Below are positions 46,801-59,623 of a stretch of DNA of 64,000 nt, in pieces (within the stretch, counting starts at the first letter, position 1; each line of letters begins with the position of its first letter). This stretch comes from Adineta vaga. Taxonomy: Eukaryota; Rotifera. The notes beneath the pieces are model-generated. The model made no database searches, had not been told where the DNA came from, and saw only the letters and a list, made by a program, of their open reading frames with translations. The DNA is taken from positions 5,642,001 to 5,706,000 of the forward strand of contig CP075494.1 in NCBI GenBank assembly GCA_021613535.1, read 5' to 3'. The position numbers and the translations under genes are program-made.

Positions 46801-49800
46801 CAATTACTTGCCAATGATGATGCAGCATTTGGCTTAGCCTATGCATGTATTATGCTCAATGTAAGTGTCTGACTGATCATTATACGTCGATTAGCTTCTA
46901 TTCACTTTAGACTGATCAACATAATACAAATGTTCGTCGTCAAAGTTCACCGATGACATGTGAAGTAAAGATTTGTTACTATTGAAAAGAGATGAATTAA
47001 TTCGATCTATTTTTTCCTAAATAGGATTTCAAACGAAATTTATCCAAAATGAATAATAATGAAAATTTTGATGATGGAATGTTAACTGAAATTTATAATG
47101 CAATTAAATCTGATGAAATCGTTATGCCAGCTGAACATACTGGTCGTGTTCGAGAATCATATTTATGGAAATTAATGTTGAAACGTTCAACTTCCATTGG
47201 TGATAAATTTCTTCATGTACCAACAGGATCTTATAATTATGATATATTTACTTTGTTATGGGGACAAACAATGGCTGCTTTATCATTTGTTTTCGAAAAA
47301 TCAAATTATGATTTAGTAATTGAAAAATCAATACAAGGATTTAATAAATGTGCAAGAATTGCTGCCCATTATTATATGTCGGATGTATTTGATAATTTAG
47401 TTATATCATTATGTAAATTTACAACTTTATTGAATAATCGAGAGGTAAAATTTGTTCTTTTTCGTCAATCGATTTTGATATGATCGTTTTTAGTGGATTG
47501 AAAATTTACCAATACAATTTGGATTGAATCGAAAAGCTCGTCTTGCTGCTACTGTCGTTTTTAATATTGCACATGTTCATGGAGATATTTTACGAGATGG
47601 ATGGAAAAATATTCTTGAATGTATCATTCATTTATATAAAGCAAAATTGTTACCAGCAAATCTTGTCGAAGTTGAAGATTTTCTTGATCCAACTGGAAGA
47701 ACAAAACTTATTAAAGAACAGATCATACAAGCACCAAAGTAATCTAATCTCATTAAATATTGATCGAAAACTTTTTCTTCTAGAACTGATATTGGAATAT
47801 TTTCTTCACTTGCATTTTTTCTTGGTGGTGGTGGTTCAAATGATTCAACGTTATCTTCTGGTAAACAACCAACACCTGAAGAACAAGAAGCAATTAAAGT
47901 TGCAACGACTTGTATTGAAGAATGTCATTTAGAACAATTATTACAAGAAACAAAATTTTTAATTATTGATTCTTTAAATGAACTATTAAAAGCATTGATT
48001 TATGCTTGTCAAACTCCACCAGATTCACCAAAACTTGAACAAGATGCTTCTGTCTTTTCTCTAGAATTACTTGTTAAAATTGTTCTACAAAATCGTGATC
48101 GTGTAACAGTCTTTTGGCCAACTATTCGACATCAATTATATTCAATACTTGTTAATGCAAATGAAAAATCCTTCTTTGTTGAACGCACTTGTATTGGTTT
48201 ATTAAGAATTGCTGCACGACTTTTACGTCGAGAAGAACTAGCTTCTGAAGTAAGACAATTAAACCTAATTCATATTTATCTTCTTTCTTTCTTCCTCTTA
48301 GGTAATGAATTCTCTTCGAATTCTTCTACTGATGAAGCCACATGTTCTTCATGGATTGTCTTCTGAGATCGCGTATGGTCTACATGAACTACTTCGAACC
48401 AATGCAGCAAATATTCATAAATCTGATGATTGGTTTATTTTATTTTCTTTGCTCGAAGTTGTTGGCGCATCCGTACATCCATCACCTTTACTTCAATCAC
48501 CAACGCCGAATCTTCTTACAAATAAACATGTTCATCATAGTCATTCAACGATCAATATTGATTCTGATACTGAATGTTCTGATTGTGCATCGACAGATAA
48601 AGGTTACACAAGTGATTCGGAAATTTATCGTCGTTCCGAATATATTGTTGTATCACATAATGATTTTGATACTAATCGACAACAATTTCGACATGATCGT
48701 CGAGCATTAAATAAATCATGTGAAATCTTATCATTTCTTATTCGTGATGTTGCTTATGTGACAGAGGATAATTTTGAATATTGTATACATTGTATTCGTA
48801 CATTTATTGAAGTAACTATTCTTCAACAAACAAGTAAACAAACAAATAAATCAACAAATAATAATAATAATAATAATCGAAATGTAAAACAAATTCGTAA
48901 AGTTACATCAGCAAATTCTTTATCGAATGAAAATTTAAATGAACAAACAAACAATCAACTAAAACAATCACGGTCTGATTATGATGATAATAATGATGAT
49001 GATGATGAAGAATTCATTAAACAAGAATATCAAACATTATCGTTACAATTGCTCGATTTAATGCATATATTATATATGAGTGCATCACAAATTTATAAAC
49101 AAATACCACCTGATCAATCAGCTTCGACGATTTTATGGTCGAAATGTTGGTGTTCAATTTTACAAGGTATGTTCTTTTCTTAGATGTAGTTACTTGTAAC
49201 TGATTTGTTTATTTAGGTATTGCACGTCTCTGTTGTGATCCACGTCGAACAGTTCGTACCTCAGCACTTGGTTATCTTCAACGATGTGTTCTTTTACCTG
49301 AACTTCATATACTTTCACCATTAGAATGGGAATCTGTATTTAATAAAGTATTATTTCCATTATTACTACAATTATTAGAAACAAGTAATATTAATGATCA
49401 AATCTATGGAATCGAAGAAACTCGTGTACGAGTTTCACAATTACTCTGTCGAATATTTCTTCAACATTTGACACCATTATTAACTTTATCAACATTTATA
49501 ACTATTTGGATGACAATCTTAGATTTTATGGATAAATATTCTAAAATCGATCAAACCGATATGTTGGTAAGAGAATCTTATTTCAATAAAAAATGAAAAA
49601 CAAAACCCACAAAATAAATTCCTATTTCAGCGTGAATCAATTCGTGAATCATTAAAAAATATGTTATTAGTCATGAATACAAGTGGTTTATTTGAACCTG
49701 ATCAACCTTTAACAATAATTACAAAAGATCGAATACATACTTTTCTACCTGGTCTTTGGGAAGAAGTTTTCAAAATATCCACACCATCACCTCTTCCATC

Positions 49801-50139
49801 TCCAACTGTCGAAGTAATTTGTCTTCAATAAAATTCTTATTCTTTTCCTAATTCGATTCTAGACTGCTGTATCATTTATACCGAACAGTGAAATGAACAA
49901 ACCAGTGAATGAATCTCCAACATTACCAACACCGAGTAAATCTAAAATCTTTTCTCTATATGAAATTTTCGTCTATATAATATTCTTTTAGATGAAACAA
50001 TAACAAGCGAACCGACTACCGCAACGAATGTAAGTAATTTATTTATTCTTGTACATGTTTCTTTGGAATTAAATTCAGTCGAGAATTCACTGAGTTCGTG
50101 CATGATTTCTTATAGGTTTCTCCCTGTTCTACATCTTGA
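43844..50139 (+). CDS. GBF1: GBF1, Golgi ARF guanine-nucleotide exchange factor
   Basis: Full-length large ARF-GEF of roughly 1,700 residues in about two dozen exons with introns of 45-70 nt. It activates ARF1 at the ER-Golgi interface for COPI recruitment. The start (ATG 43844) is followed by [14 protein letters not shown], close to the GBF1 N-terminus. Other family blocks in order: [67 protein letters not shown], then the Sec7 domain at about 46360-47190 with [10 protein letters not shown] (catalytic Glu codon 46684-46686) and ACIMLNTDQHN, the C-terminal HDS blocks including [22 protein letters not shown], and [14 protein letters not shown]. The gene ends SPCSTS. Junctions checked at many introns keep phase. 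No lesion seen. Confidence 0.95.
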
Positions 50140-50771
50140 ACTTTTGATTGATGTTAATTTTATTCTATTATTTTCTAAAGGTTAGAGATACACTCATATA
50201 TTAATCCAACTTAGGCTTTTATACGTATAGATATCTTTGCATGCTTCTATCTATTGAATAGTTGTTCTGATGAAATTTGCATGAAACATTTCATCAATCT
50301 TCTCTTTTCTGTACTTATAAGAAAGTTAGAAAGATTTTATCTTATTAATTCATTTTCTTTTCATAATGCAAGAAAATATTCTCAAATAACGAATTGTTTA
50401 TTTAGACTCGATTTTTACCAGCTCAAGTTCAAACTCTATAAGCATCGTCTGGATCACATTTCTTTTGATGGTTGTGTTCATTTGGAATTCACAAAAGACA
50501 ATTAATTTATATTTATTTTTCTTTTTATGAAATTCTTGTTCGTTGGATTTTAGTATTTTGTTTCTTTTCTTGTTCATTTAGTTTCTCTTTTCTTTTCATA
50601 AAAATTTCTCGTCAAGCTATTGGCTTGAGTAAATGAATACAAAGCAACATTTTTCTAATTAATCAATGAAATAATAAACTGTTGTATATCATTACGACCA
50701 GAAATAACATTCAAGTACATTTATAATAAGACTATTTCTTCTTTGGTAACTCTATATCTAGGTCAATCTTT

Positions 50772-50806
<35 letters not shown>

Positions 50807-51010
50807 TTTCTTATTGTCCAAGAGAATCGTTTAGAATTCTCGATTGACAGTTCGTTTAGTGTGTAGACGTATATCTCGATCGAGGGCTTTATCAAAATGG
50901 TAAATTTTCTTTTCGTAAAACGAAGAGAAAATTTGAAATTTGTATTTTCCTCTTCTTTGATTCATTACAACTGGACATCTGCAAACACACATCTATTCTT
51001 TTCTTTAGAT
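50140..51010. other. Intergenic with CT microsatellite
   Basis: 3' flank of GBF1 and 5' flank of the VOC gene. A (CT)n run at 50776-50802 lies about 210 bases before the VOC start. An ATG at 50897 followed at once by GTAAAT and an acceptor at 51008 suggest a 5'UTR intron of the VOC gene. Confidence 0.45.
50776..50802. repeat. (CT)n microsatellite
   Basis: Uninterrupted CT dinucleotide run in the promoter region of the VOC gene. Confidence 0.9.
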
Positions 51011-51478
51011 ATGTCTCTCGATCACGTTGCTATTCTAACATTTGATTATCATAAAGCAGTTTCATTCTATGAAACAGTTCTTGCAACTTTGGGTTATAAA
51101 AGATTAATAACTATCGAAGGCGACAAAGCTGTTGGTTTTGGTAGTCGATTTCCATCATTTTGGATTGGTCCTGCCAAAAGTACTATTGATAAAAACAGCC
51201 CTCAAGTTGGAAGTCATATTGCTTTTGTGGCTAAATCTCGTCGTCAAGTTGATGAATTCTATCAAGTTGCATTGAAAAATGGTGCTAAAGATAATGGACC
51301 ACCCGGTGTTCGTCCACAATATCATCGATTCTATTATGGTGCTTTTGTTATTGATGCTGATGGAAATAATGTTGAAGCTGTTAATCATTTCGATTGGCGA
51401 GTATATATTGGATGGAAAACAATGATATCACCATTTTTATTGGTTTTAGTCGGTGTAATTATGAAGAAATTTTTTTAA
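51011..51478 (+). CDS. VOC-family (glyoxalase/bleomycin-resistance fold) protein, tail-anchored
   Basis: 155-residue protein of the vicinal-oxygen-chelate superfamily. Motifs: SLDHVAILTFDYHKAVSFYE at the start, FGSRFPSFWIGPA, GSHIAFVAKSRRQVDEFY, DNGPPGVRPQYHRFYYGAFV and DADGNNVEAVNH, where His, the FYE Glu region and the VEAVNH Glu fit metal-site positions of the family. This subgroup is frequent in bacteria and fungi. Unusually, it ends with a hydrophobic C-terminal segment (ISPFLLVLVGVIMKKFF), a tail-anchor-like feature absent from typical bacterial members. The start at 51011 is chosen because it matches the family start and lies directly after a splice acceptor. The open frame upstream to 50897 is probably intron. 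Substrate unknown. Confidence 0.8.
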   Translation: MSLDHVAILTFDYHKAVSFYETVLATLGYKRLITIEGDKAVGFGSRFPSFWIGPAKSTIDKNSPQVGSHIAFVAKSRRQVDEFYQVALKNGAKDNGPPGVRPQYHRFYYGAFVIDADGNNVEAVNHFDWRVYIGWKTMISPFLLVLVGVIMKKFF

Positions 51479-51900
51479 ATAACGATACTTTTCGATTTCG
51501 ATAGAACAAAAAAAAAGAATGAACGTCTTTTTTGTAAACATGTGTATTGTCAGTTATTGCAGAAGTACTTTTATTTTTATTAAACAAGTGATATTTGTAT
51601 CGAAGGTAGTATCTTATGAATTCATACAGCAAATCGAATGTCTTGTTTCATATTCGGAAAGAAAGATAGATTTGATATAGTACAAAAGTTTCAAATTTAT
51701 TATTCTGTAAGTAATAGCTACCTTTTGTCAAAATAGTTCCTTTTATTTTCTTTGTGTTGATTTAATATTCATATCTATATCTCACACATATGAAAAGAAT
51801 GTGAAGAGTAAACTGAAAATATCTTGTTTTATCTGTTGTTCTTTCGTTTATCAATTTATTCAACAACAGACTATTCAATGAGTTGCTTTATTTTGTATAC
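51479..51900. other. Short intergenic region
   Basis: AT-rich spacer between two plus-strand genes of bacterial type. No feature is seen. Confidence 0.35.
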
Positions 51901-54820
51901 ATGACTTTGCCGCAACTACTACTGATTGTTTTTCTCTTGTTTACTCAAACTAAAAGTAACTACATCGAAAATTCCAATCATTCGTCAATAATTGTACCTC
52001 ATCATGTTCGTATACAACACTTCGATGTAGATACTCATGATGATATTGTTATCGATGTTCAAACACCACATTTTTCTTGGCGATTAGCTCATCTTTATGA
52101 TAAGAATGAAAACTTGATTAGAGATATCAAACAAATAGCTTATAATATCATTGTCACAGATATTGTTCATGATCGAATCGTTTGGAATAGTGGTTATGTA
52201 TCTTCATCATTATCTACACATATTCTCTATGCTGGTTTACCATTCACATCTGATACACGTTACATGATTCGTATTAAATATTATACTGTAGAATATCAAA
52301 GTCAATGGTATACCGCTTATTTTCGTACAAGTTTGTTTTCTCTCAATGATTGGTCAGGTTATTGGATTGGTAGTAATAATATCAATATGAATCAATTACG
52401 TACTGTAGCTATTTTAAAATCGACTCGAATTCAGTCTGCTACTTGTTATATTAGTGGCATTGGTTATTATCAGTTATATATTGAAGGAGAGTTAATTGAT
52501 AGAACACGACGATTAGATGTTGGATGGACTACTTATCAACAACGTACACTTTATACGTCATATGATTTAACTAAAATATTAAATGCTAGTAGTTCGATAA
52601 ATATTGGCATCGGTATCGTATTAGGACAAGGTTGGTACAATCGTCAACAATGGATTATTGGACCAGGTGCACGTCCTGATCTATCAGTACAGTACGGTTC
52701 ACCACGTGTTCTAATGCAATTGAATATTGTTTATACGGATGGTACAAATCAATCTATTGTTACAGATTCATCTTGGATAGGTCGGAGAAGGTGAACATCG
52801 TTCTGATTCTGTTTATATGGGTACAATAGTCGATTTTCGAGCAGCACGCTCGTGTTGGTCATGTGCTAATTTTACTGATCCTTTTTCATTGTGGATCAAT
52901 GCATCAGTTTTACCATCTCCAGTCAATTTTACTGCTGGTGGACAATTCACTCTTCAAATGATGGATCCCATTCGAATTGGACCTGATGCCTTACATATTG
53001 CTACATCGGGTCTTCGAGGAAATATTGATGGAGTGCATGGTGGCAGTCTAACTGATGGTGGTATACTGAAACCTATTTCACAAGATTCCGTCAATGGACA
53101 ACTATTTGATCTTGGTCAAAATTTTGCCGGTTGGTGTAAATTATCTTCGTTGAATGCTCCTAAATCAACCATTATTCAACTTCGTTATGGAGAATTGAGA
53201 TATTCATTGGGAGAAAATCAAATTCATTTTGCTGGATTATATTATGAAAACTTAGCTAATATAGCAGTAATGGATACGGTAATTTTGAATGGAACAGGAA
53301 ATGAAACATTTGAACCGATATTTACTTATCATGGATTTCGATATTTATTAGTCAATGGTTATGATAATATAAATAAAGACAATATTGAATGTTATAATGC
53401 ACATAGTGAAACGACATTGATCGGTAATTTTAGTAGTAGCAGTAATGTATTAAATCAAATTCAACATAATATTCTTTGGTCTCAATTGAGTAATTCAATG
53501 TCATTACCTACAGATTGTCCACAACGAAACGAGAGACGTGGATGGATGGGTGATGCAGGTCTTAGTATTGATGAAACATTGTTTAATTTTGATTATGTAA
53601 ATTTCTATTTGAATTTTCTTACAATGATAGCAGATAACCAATCACCTGATGGTGGTGTAAGTGATACCGTACCGTTTACAGTTGGTTTTAATCCTGCTGA
53701 TCCCAATTGGGGTACAGCCTATGTAGCAATTACATGGTTTCTTTATGAACATACAGGTGATATTACTATTCTTGAGAAATATTATAAAGGCATTCAAGCA
53801 TGGATTGATTGTTTAACTAATCAGCATCAACGAACTGGTTTAGCAAAAATGTATTTCTACTGGGGTGATTGGGCAACTGTACAAGGAACAGCAAATATTT
53901 CGTTAGTGTCGTCGTATGCTTATCTCCGTGATATAAATACATTTATCAATATGAGTCAAATTCTAAATCATACTGATAATGTTCAAAAATATTCACAATT
54001 ATATCAACAATTAGCTGATGAATTTCATCGTGTCTTTTATAATATTTCTTTAGGTGCCTATGTTGATGGAAGTCAAGCAATGAATATATTACCACTTGCT
54101 TTACCACATGTTGTACCCACATCAGTACGTAGCACTGTTCTTAATTCATTGATAAATAATCTTGTCACAACTGGTCATTTTACTGGAGGTATTGTTAGCG
54201 TGGCTCCTCTCTATCCACTACTATCTGACGAAGGACACCATGATCTAGCATTGAAACTTGCGCAATCGACTTCATATCCATCATATGGATATATGTTTCA
54301 TAATGATATTCAAAATGCTACGACTACATGGGAACTTTGGAATACATTACCTCAAGGAGCAACAGCTTCATTAAATCATCATATGTTCAATAGTATTGGT
54401 GCATGGTTTTATCGATATCTAGCAGGAATTAACTTGAATGCTCTGCAAACGATTTCCATCTATCCTCGAATGTCTTATGATGCTGATTTGTTATCTTATG
54501 TCAAAGCAGAAGTTATAACAATCAAAGGATCAGTTCAAATTGAATGGTCAAGATTATCTAGAAATATAGTATCATTATCGATAGCAATACCAACTAATAT
54601 GGATGCGATTTTATCATTCGATCCATTAATAGAAAATGGTCGATGTATGAAACTGATATGCGATAGTAACATAGTTTGGATGCGAGAAAAGAAGAATGTT
54701 GAATTGAAATTCTTAAAAGAAGTGAAAGGAATAAGTGGTTTACAGGAGAATGAACTACGTCATGTAATGTCATTAAGAGTAGCATCTGGTGAATATACAT
54801 TTATTGCTTATTGGGAATAA
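51901..54820 (+). CDS. Alpha-L-rhamnosidase (GH78), with a frameshift
   Basis: Secreted-type glycosidase that removes terminal L-rhamnose from plant or bacterial glycans. Signal-peptide-like start (LPQLLLIVFLLFTQTKS), then the N-terminal beta domains (TPHFSWRL; VGWTTYQQRTLYTSYDL; LGQGWYN), the rhamnosidase B domain, and the six-hairpin catalytic domain with PTDCPQRNERRGWMGDAGLS containing the Asp and Glu of the active site, YFYWGDWAT, and ATTTWELWNTLP, then the C-terminal domain. The reading frame is broken once: frame 1 stops at 52794, while the continuing frame is open back to about 52785. One extra base, or two missing, near 52780-52792 explains it. The remaining ~670 codons are intact, so a recent mutation or an assembly error is likely. 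Intronless. Bacterial origin inferred. Length is normal for GH78. Confidence 0.85.
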
Positions 54821-55367
54821 ATATTTTTTTACTATTTCTGATGAGTAGAGAAAAAATGGATAACTTTCCTTCACGTCGAGCGAGTGTTATCTACAAATAG
54901 TTTTGTTCTGTAAAAACATCAAAGAAAATGATCAAGGTATCAGGTCAAATTTTATTAGTTGACGAAAGGTGTAAACACTTAACAATACTCACTATTCAAT
55001 ACATATTTGATAATTGATACCTTGAAGGAATGATGGTATAAATAATGTTTGACACATATATATATATATGACTGAAATTAACTATAAATTTCGAAGTGAT
55101 AATATTCAAAGGTGTTGATTAAGAATTTAATTAGATGCAGATTGATGCACTATCGTTGTTTCTATGAAAGAGCCAGACTCAATCAATCATGCAAAATACT
55201 GCTCAAGGCAAGAAATCAAACTGCTTTGAATATAATATACCTTTCCATGGACGAACACTTGTCACCGACGCGATGATAGACATTTCTACTCTTTACTTTC
55301 ATCTCTCTTTTTCAGATACTATAATACAATACGAGCGTCAAGAGTAATATCAAACGAGCTCGTTCAT
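54821..55367. other. Short intergenic region
   Basis: AT-rich spacer with a short TA run near 55056-55069. No coding exon is seen before the amidase start at 55368. Confidence 0.35.
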
Positions 55368-57981
55368 ATGCAGCAATTCAACAGGTATATATTAAACATA
55401 AAATTCATAGTTCAACGATTGATATTTTTGTATTTGTTATAGTCGTACCATATGGCTTAGTATCTGCCTATTGAGTGCAATACTTACAGCTATAGCAGCT
55501 ATCATCATTTTATCTCTCATTCCAATATATTTACCTTATCATAATCTGTACAGTTATGATGACGCTGATATCGGTAGGACTAATTCACTTGTTTCAGTAT
55601 TTTTCATAACATATATTTTCTTGCAATTGTAGTACCATCACCAAACTTAATGTTTTCATTCGCAAGTGATATTTCACCGAATGATGCGTCCCTGTTCAAT
55701 CATTCCACAATAATGAACACTAATGAGATTTCAAGACAGGTTTTTCGTATTCACTTCTTTTTACTCAATATACTATATATATATATGTATATTGAATATA
55801 TTCTAGCTTGAATCCATATTTCAATTGAAAACCGAATCTCTGAGCGTCTCCGCCATTGAACCTGTAGATTTCTCATCAGACGATAAGAATCGTAAACGTC
55901 GAGCGTAAGTTCATACGGTGTATTAGTATGTATCTAATCTATAAGTACTCTTCAAACATTTGATAGAGTTAATTCTGCTTCAACAATCGGCAATAGTATT
56001 GATCTTATTATACGAGTAACAATCAATTATCTTTTTTGTGGTCGAAGTCATCATTGTAAAATTAAATTACACGACAGAATTATTCAAATGATTAATACTT
56101 CTCGACGTAAAACATTTCCTATCACTTTATTGTTCAATAATAATGTTCAACTACTAATTTCTGTTGCATCATGTATGGCTCAATCTTTAACATCGACAGG
56201 TATCAAATAATCTATCTTTTTCTTAAATAATAACTCATTATTTTCATTTTGTGTTACATAGGACCGTCGCAATATACTAGATTGAGAGGAAAATCATGCA
56301 TTAATTCAGATTTAGAGATATGTACAACTGATAAACTACCAGATCTTTATGATGCTAGTATCGAAGAATTGCAGAAAGGTCTTGGCATGGGATATTTTAC
56401 ATCTGTTGACTTAGTCCAAGCCTATCTTGCACGCATTGATGAAATCAATTTGAAAGGACCAGCATTACGAGCAGTAATCGAAATATCACCTGTTGCATTA
56501 GAAGCAGCTCATACAGCAGATGTCTTACGTGCAAAAGGTACAATTCTTTCATCATTACATGGCATACCAATCCTGTTAAAAGATAATATTGCTACTCGTG
56601 CAGAAGATGGAATGAATACGACTGCAGGATCTTTTGCACTTCTTGGTAGTATTCCTCCGGATGATGCAACAGTTGCAAAAAAGCTACGTAATGCTGGTGC
56701 CATTCTTCTTGGTAAGACATCGCTTAGTGAGTGGGCAAATTTCCGTGGTATCAACATAACAAATGGATGGTCAGCTCGTGGTGGACAAGCAACGAGTGCA
56801 TTTTATCCACTAGGAGATGCTTGTGGATCTTCTACTGGAAGTGGTATAGCTGCTTCGATTGGACTCGCTGCGGGTACATTAGGAACAGAAACTGATGGTA
56901 GTATTGTATGTCCAAGTAATCGAAATAATCTCGTTGGAATCAAACCAACAGTCGGTTTAACTTCTCGAAATCTTGTGATTCCAATATCACACAATCAGGA
57001 TACAATTGGTCCTATGTGCCGATCTGTTGCAGATGCTGCTGCTATTCTAAATATTATTGCTGGTCGTGACACGAACGACAATGCCACATTGTCTCAAAAT
57101 GAAACTGTTTCTAATTATACTCGACATTTAATCAAAGATGGTTTGAAAGGAGCACGAATTGGAGTACTTCGTCGAGTTTTTGCCAATGCTACCTATGGCG
57201 AATATCCAGAGCACATTATATCAGTATTTAATAAAACGATTGAAGATACTTTCAAGAAACTTGGCGCAATCATATTTGATCCAGCTGATTTGGCATATGC
57301 TGAAAAGCTTGCTTCTGGTGATGCTGAATTTCTAATCTTAACATTTGATTTAAAAGTTGATCTTGAACGTTATTTATCTCGATTGATCAACAATAACACA
57401 GTACCAAGAACATTACAAGATCTAATCGATTATAATAATAGAAATCAAAATATAGAATTACCACCTGGACGTAGCAATCAACTTTTGTAAGTTTTATATA
57501 ACCATTCAGATAATAATATTCCACTATGTACCATAGGTTTCTTGCTTCACAAAATACTACTAATCTTCAAGATCTAAACTATACTGCTGCTATAGCAGAT
57601 AATATTGATTTTGTTAAAAACCGTGGAATCGATGCACTTTTTGATCAATATAAGCTCGATGCTCTCATTGCTCCAACTGAAGGCTACACTAGTCGACCTC
57701 CTGCTATCACAGGTTATCCTATCATTACTGTTCCACTTGGATTCCTTCCCGATACTACTGAAGTGAAGACCAATGCAAATACAACTTTATTCCAATTACC
57801 AATATGGCCAGCACCTAACTTTCCATTCGGATTATCGTTTATTGGACGAGCTTACAGTGAATCAAAATTAATCGAATTGGCCTATAGTTATGAACAAGCT
57901 ACACAAAATTATAAAAACGGCAAACCTTTTCAAGCTGCTCTACCCAAGACACAGATTTCAGATATTCTCTGTCGAAAATAG
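55368..57981 (+). CDS. Membrane-anchored amidase-signature enzyme
   Basis: Seven exons (55368-55384, 55443-55573, 55633-55739, 55807-55904, 55967-56199, 56262-57486, 57537-57981) join in phase to give 751 residues. A short start is followed by one membrane span (LSAILTAIAAIIILSLIPIY) and an N-terminal region of about 160 residues of unknown role, including a basic KNRKRRA-type site and several cysteines. The amidase-signature domain follows: LPDLYDASIEELQKGL, SLHGIPILLKDNIAT (catalytic Lys codon about 56579), DACGSSTGSGIAAS (Ser), and TLGTETDGSIVCPS (nucleophile Ser), then GIKPTVGLTSR. The enzyme should hydrolyse amides. The catalytic part resembles bacterial and fungal amidases. The introns and the anchor show it has been adapted to the animal genome. 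Confidence 0.85.
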
Positions 57982-58397
57982 AATTACTATTCATTCTCTC
58001 AATATAGATTATTTATCAAATACAACGACTTATTTGAAGTACAATTATTTTGAAGACAATGTTTATTAAATTTCTCAATCATTCTCTTTTTTTTTTATCA
58101 ACTCCGAGCAAATGAATATCAATGGTAGTTCATTAATTTCTTCGAATCATTGTATTTCAAAATTGATCGATTTAATTTTGATTAGTTTCTAGGAAATATT
58201 TGCGTAAGGCAAGGACCTCTTTTTGTCTTTGGATTTTTATACACCAATTAAATATTATGTTGCAAAACTTGTATAAAATAATATGTGAAATGACGTGTCA
58301 TTTCTGTTCTGTTGTGAAACTATATAGTTAGTGATGTAATTGTACCATCATCATGAAATATAAATAATTGTATGTAAGCCAGTACTGCTTGTCTAAA
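57982..58397. other. Short intergenic region
   Basis: AT-rich spacer between amidase and F-box genes. No feature is seen. Confidence 0.35.
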
Positions 58398-59459
58398 ATG
58401 AAAAATACTACTCCAAATCAATTTGAATCTCTAAGTAATGAATTATTGCTGGAAATATTTGAATATCTTGATGCATATAATCTCTACCAATGTTTTCATG
58501 GATTAAATCAACGTATTAATACACTTCTTCGACACGTTAACTTGAGTGTACTTATCCAATCGCAAAATCAGCACCAAACTATTTTGAATGAAGTTCTATC
58601 ATTCTTCAATCCATCTCAAATTCGCATATTATCTGCTAATACTCCTACGACTAGCATTATCAAACAGTTTGTATCGTTGACTGATCGAAATCTTCACTCA
58701 CTACATATGAGCCAGCAAAATGGAGTAACAGTACATGAAATAGTTCAATGTCTTTCAAAAAATAATGATCTCAAAGATTTACGCATCGATGAAATTTATA
58801 CTTTTTCATCGACACCCATTCCATCGACAATTAATACGTTATTTATTGACCATGCTAGTCGATTCCAATCATTGAACACTCTTAGTCTATGCTTAGCAGC
58901 TTATAAGGAATTTCCTCAAATTGAAGCTGTTTTTCCACAACTTCGTCGTTTAGCAATCAATAGATGTTATTGGTCAGAAGATTTTGTTAAGTTTCTACAT
59001 CATTCAACGCCTAATCTTCGATCACTTCAAGTTAGTTTCTATTCAAACTATAATTATGCGCCACCCAAAATATTTCTCGAACAAATTCGAGAATTAGATA
59101 TCAATTGTTCGTCAGCTTCGATTCATAACGAAGCCTTCCTAATAAATTTTCCCGCGTTACATCGACTCAGAGTAATTTGCAGTACTTCGGATCCACGTTC
59201 GGTCTGCAATGGTGAACAATGGGCAAAACTAATTGAAAAATATGTACCACATTTGAAACAATTAACACTTGATTATGACCTAGGAGCTGATTCCGAACTT
59301 GTCGAGTCATTCACTGTTGGTGATTTTTGGTCGACTAAAAAAATTAATGTAATTAAAATAATGAGTAAAATATCCTTCCGATGTCCACTCGTAAAATCAA
59401 TTTATTTTGGATCAAAATGGCATTTTAAATATTCTTCCGCTCCCGATGAATCGTCCTAA
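58398..59459 (+). CDS. F-box protein with LRR-like repeats
   Basis: Intronless protein of 353 residues. The F-box is at the N-terminus: FESLSNELLLEIFEYLDAYN followed by LYQCFHGLNQRINTLL. The rest has leucine-rich, irregular repeat units (LHSLHMS, LKDLRIDEIY, LNTLSLCLAAY, LRRLAINRCYW, LRSLQVSF, IRELDINC, LHRLRVIC, LKQLTLDYD). Such proteins are substrate adaptors of SCF ubiquitin ligases and form a very large intronless family in bdelloids. The target is unknown. The ATG at 58398 is preferred because it is the first ATG in this frame; the 10 codons before it start from TTG. Confidence 0.75.
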   Translation: MKNTTPNQFESLSNELLLEIFEYLDAYNLYQCFHGLNQRINTLLRHVNLSVLIQSQNQHQTILNEVLSFFNPSQIRILSANTPTTSIIKQFVSLTDRNLHSLHMSQQNGVTVHEIVQCLSKNNDLKDLRIDEIYTFSSTPIPSTINTLFIDHASRFQSLNTLSLCLAAYKEFPQIEAVFPQLRRLAINRCYWSEDFVKFLHHSTPNLRSLQVSFYSNYNYAPPKIFLEQIRELDINCSSASIHNEAFLINFPALHRLRVICSTSDPRSVCNGEQWAKLIEKYVPHLKQLTLDYDLGADSELVESFTVGDFWSTKKINVIKIMSKISFRCPLVKSIYFGSKWHFKYSSAPDESS

Positions 59460-59623
59460 AAATTTACAAAAGAATAGTTTGAAAAACTCCTCTTCAAAAC
59501 TGTTTTCCTCATTATTATTTAATAAAAGATTTCGAATACATATGTACTTCATTTTAATTAAGAATCAATGTAAATGTTTGCATCACGATATCTATATTCT
59601 TTTTTACGATCTCATAAGTAAAT

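Noticed and set aside
50897-51010. N-terminal extension of the VOC protein from ATG 50897
   Set aside because: GTAAAT follows the ATG at once and a good acceptor lies at 51008; the extension has no counterpart in the family, so it is read as 5'UTR intron.
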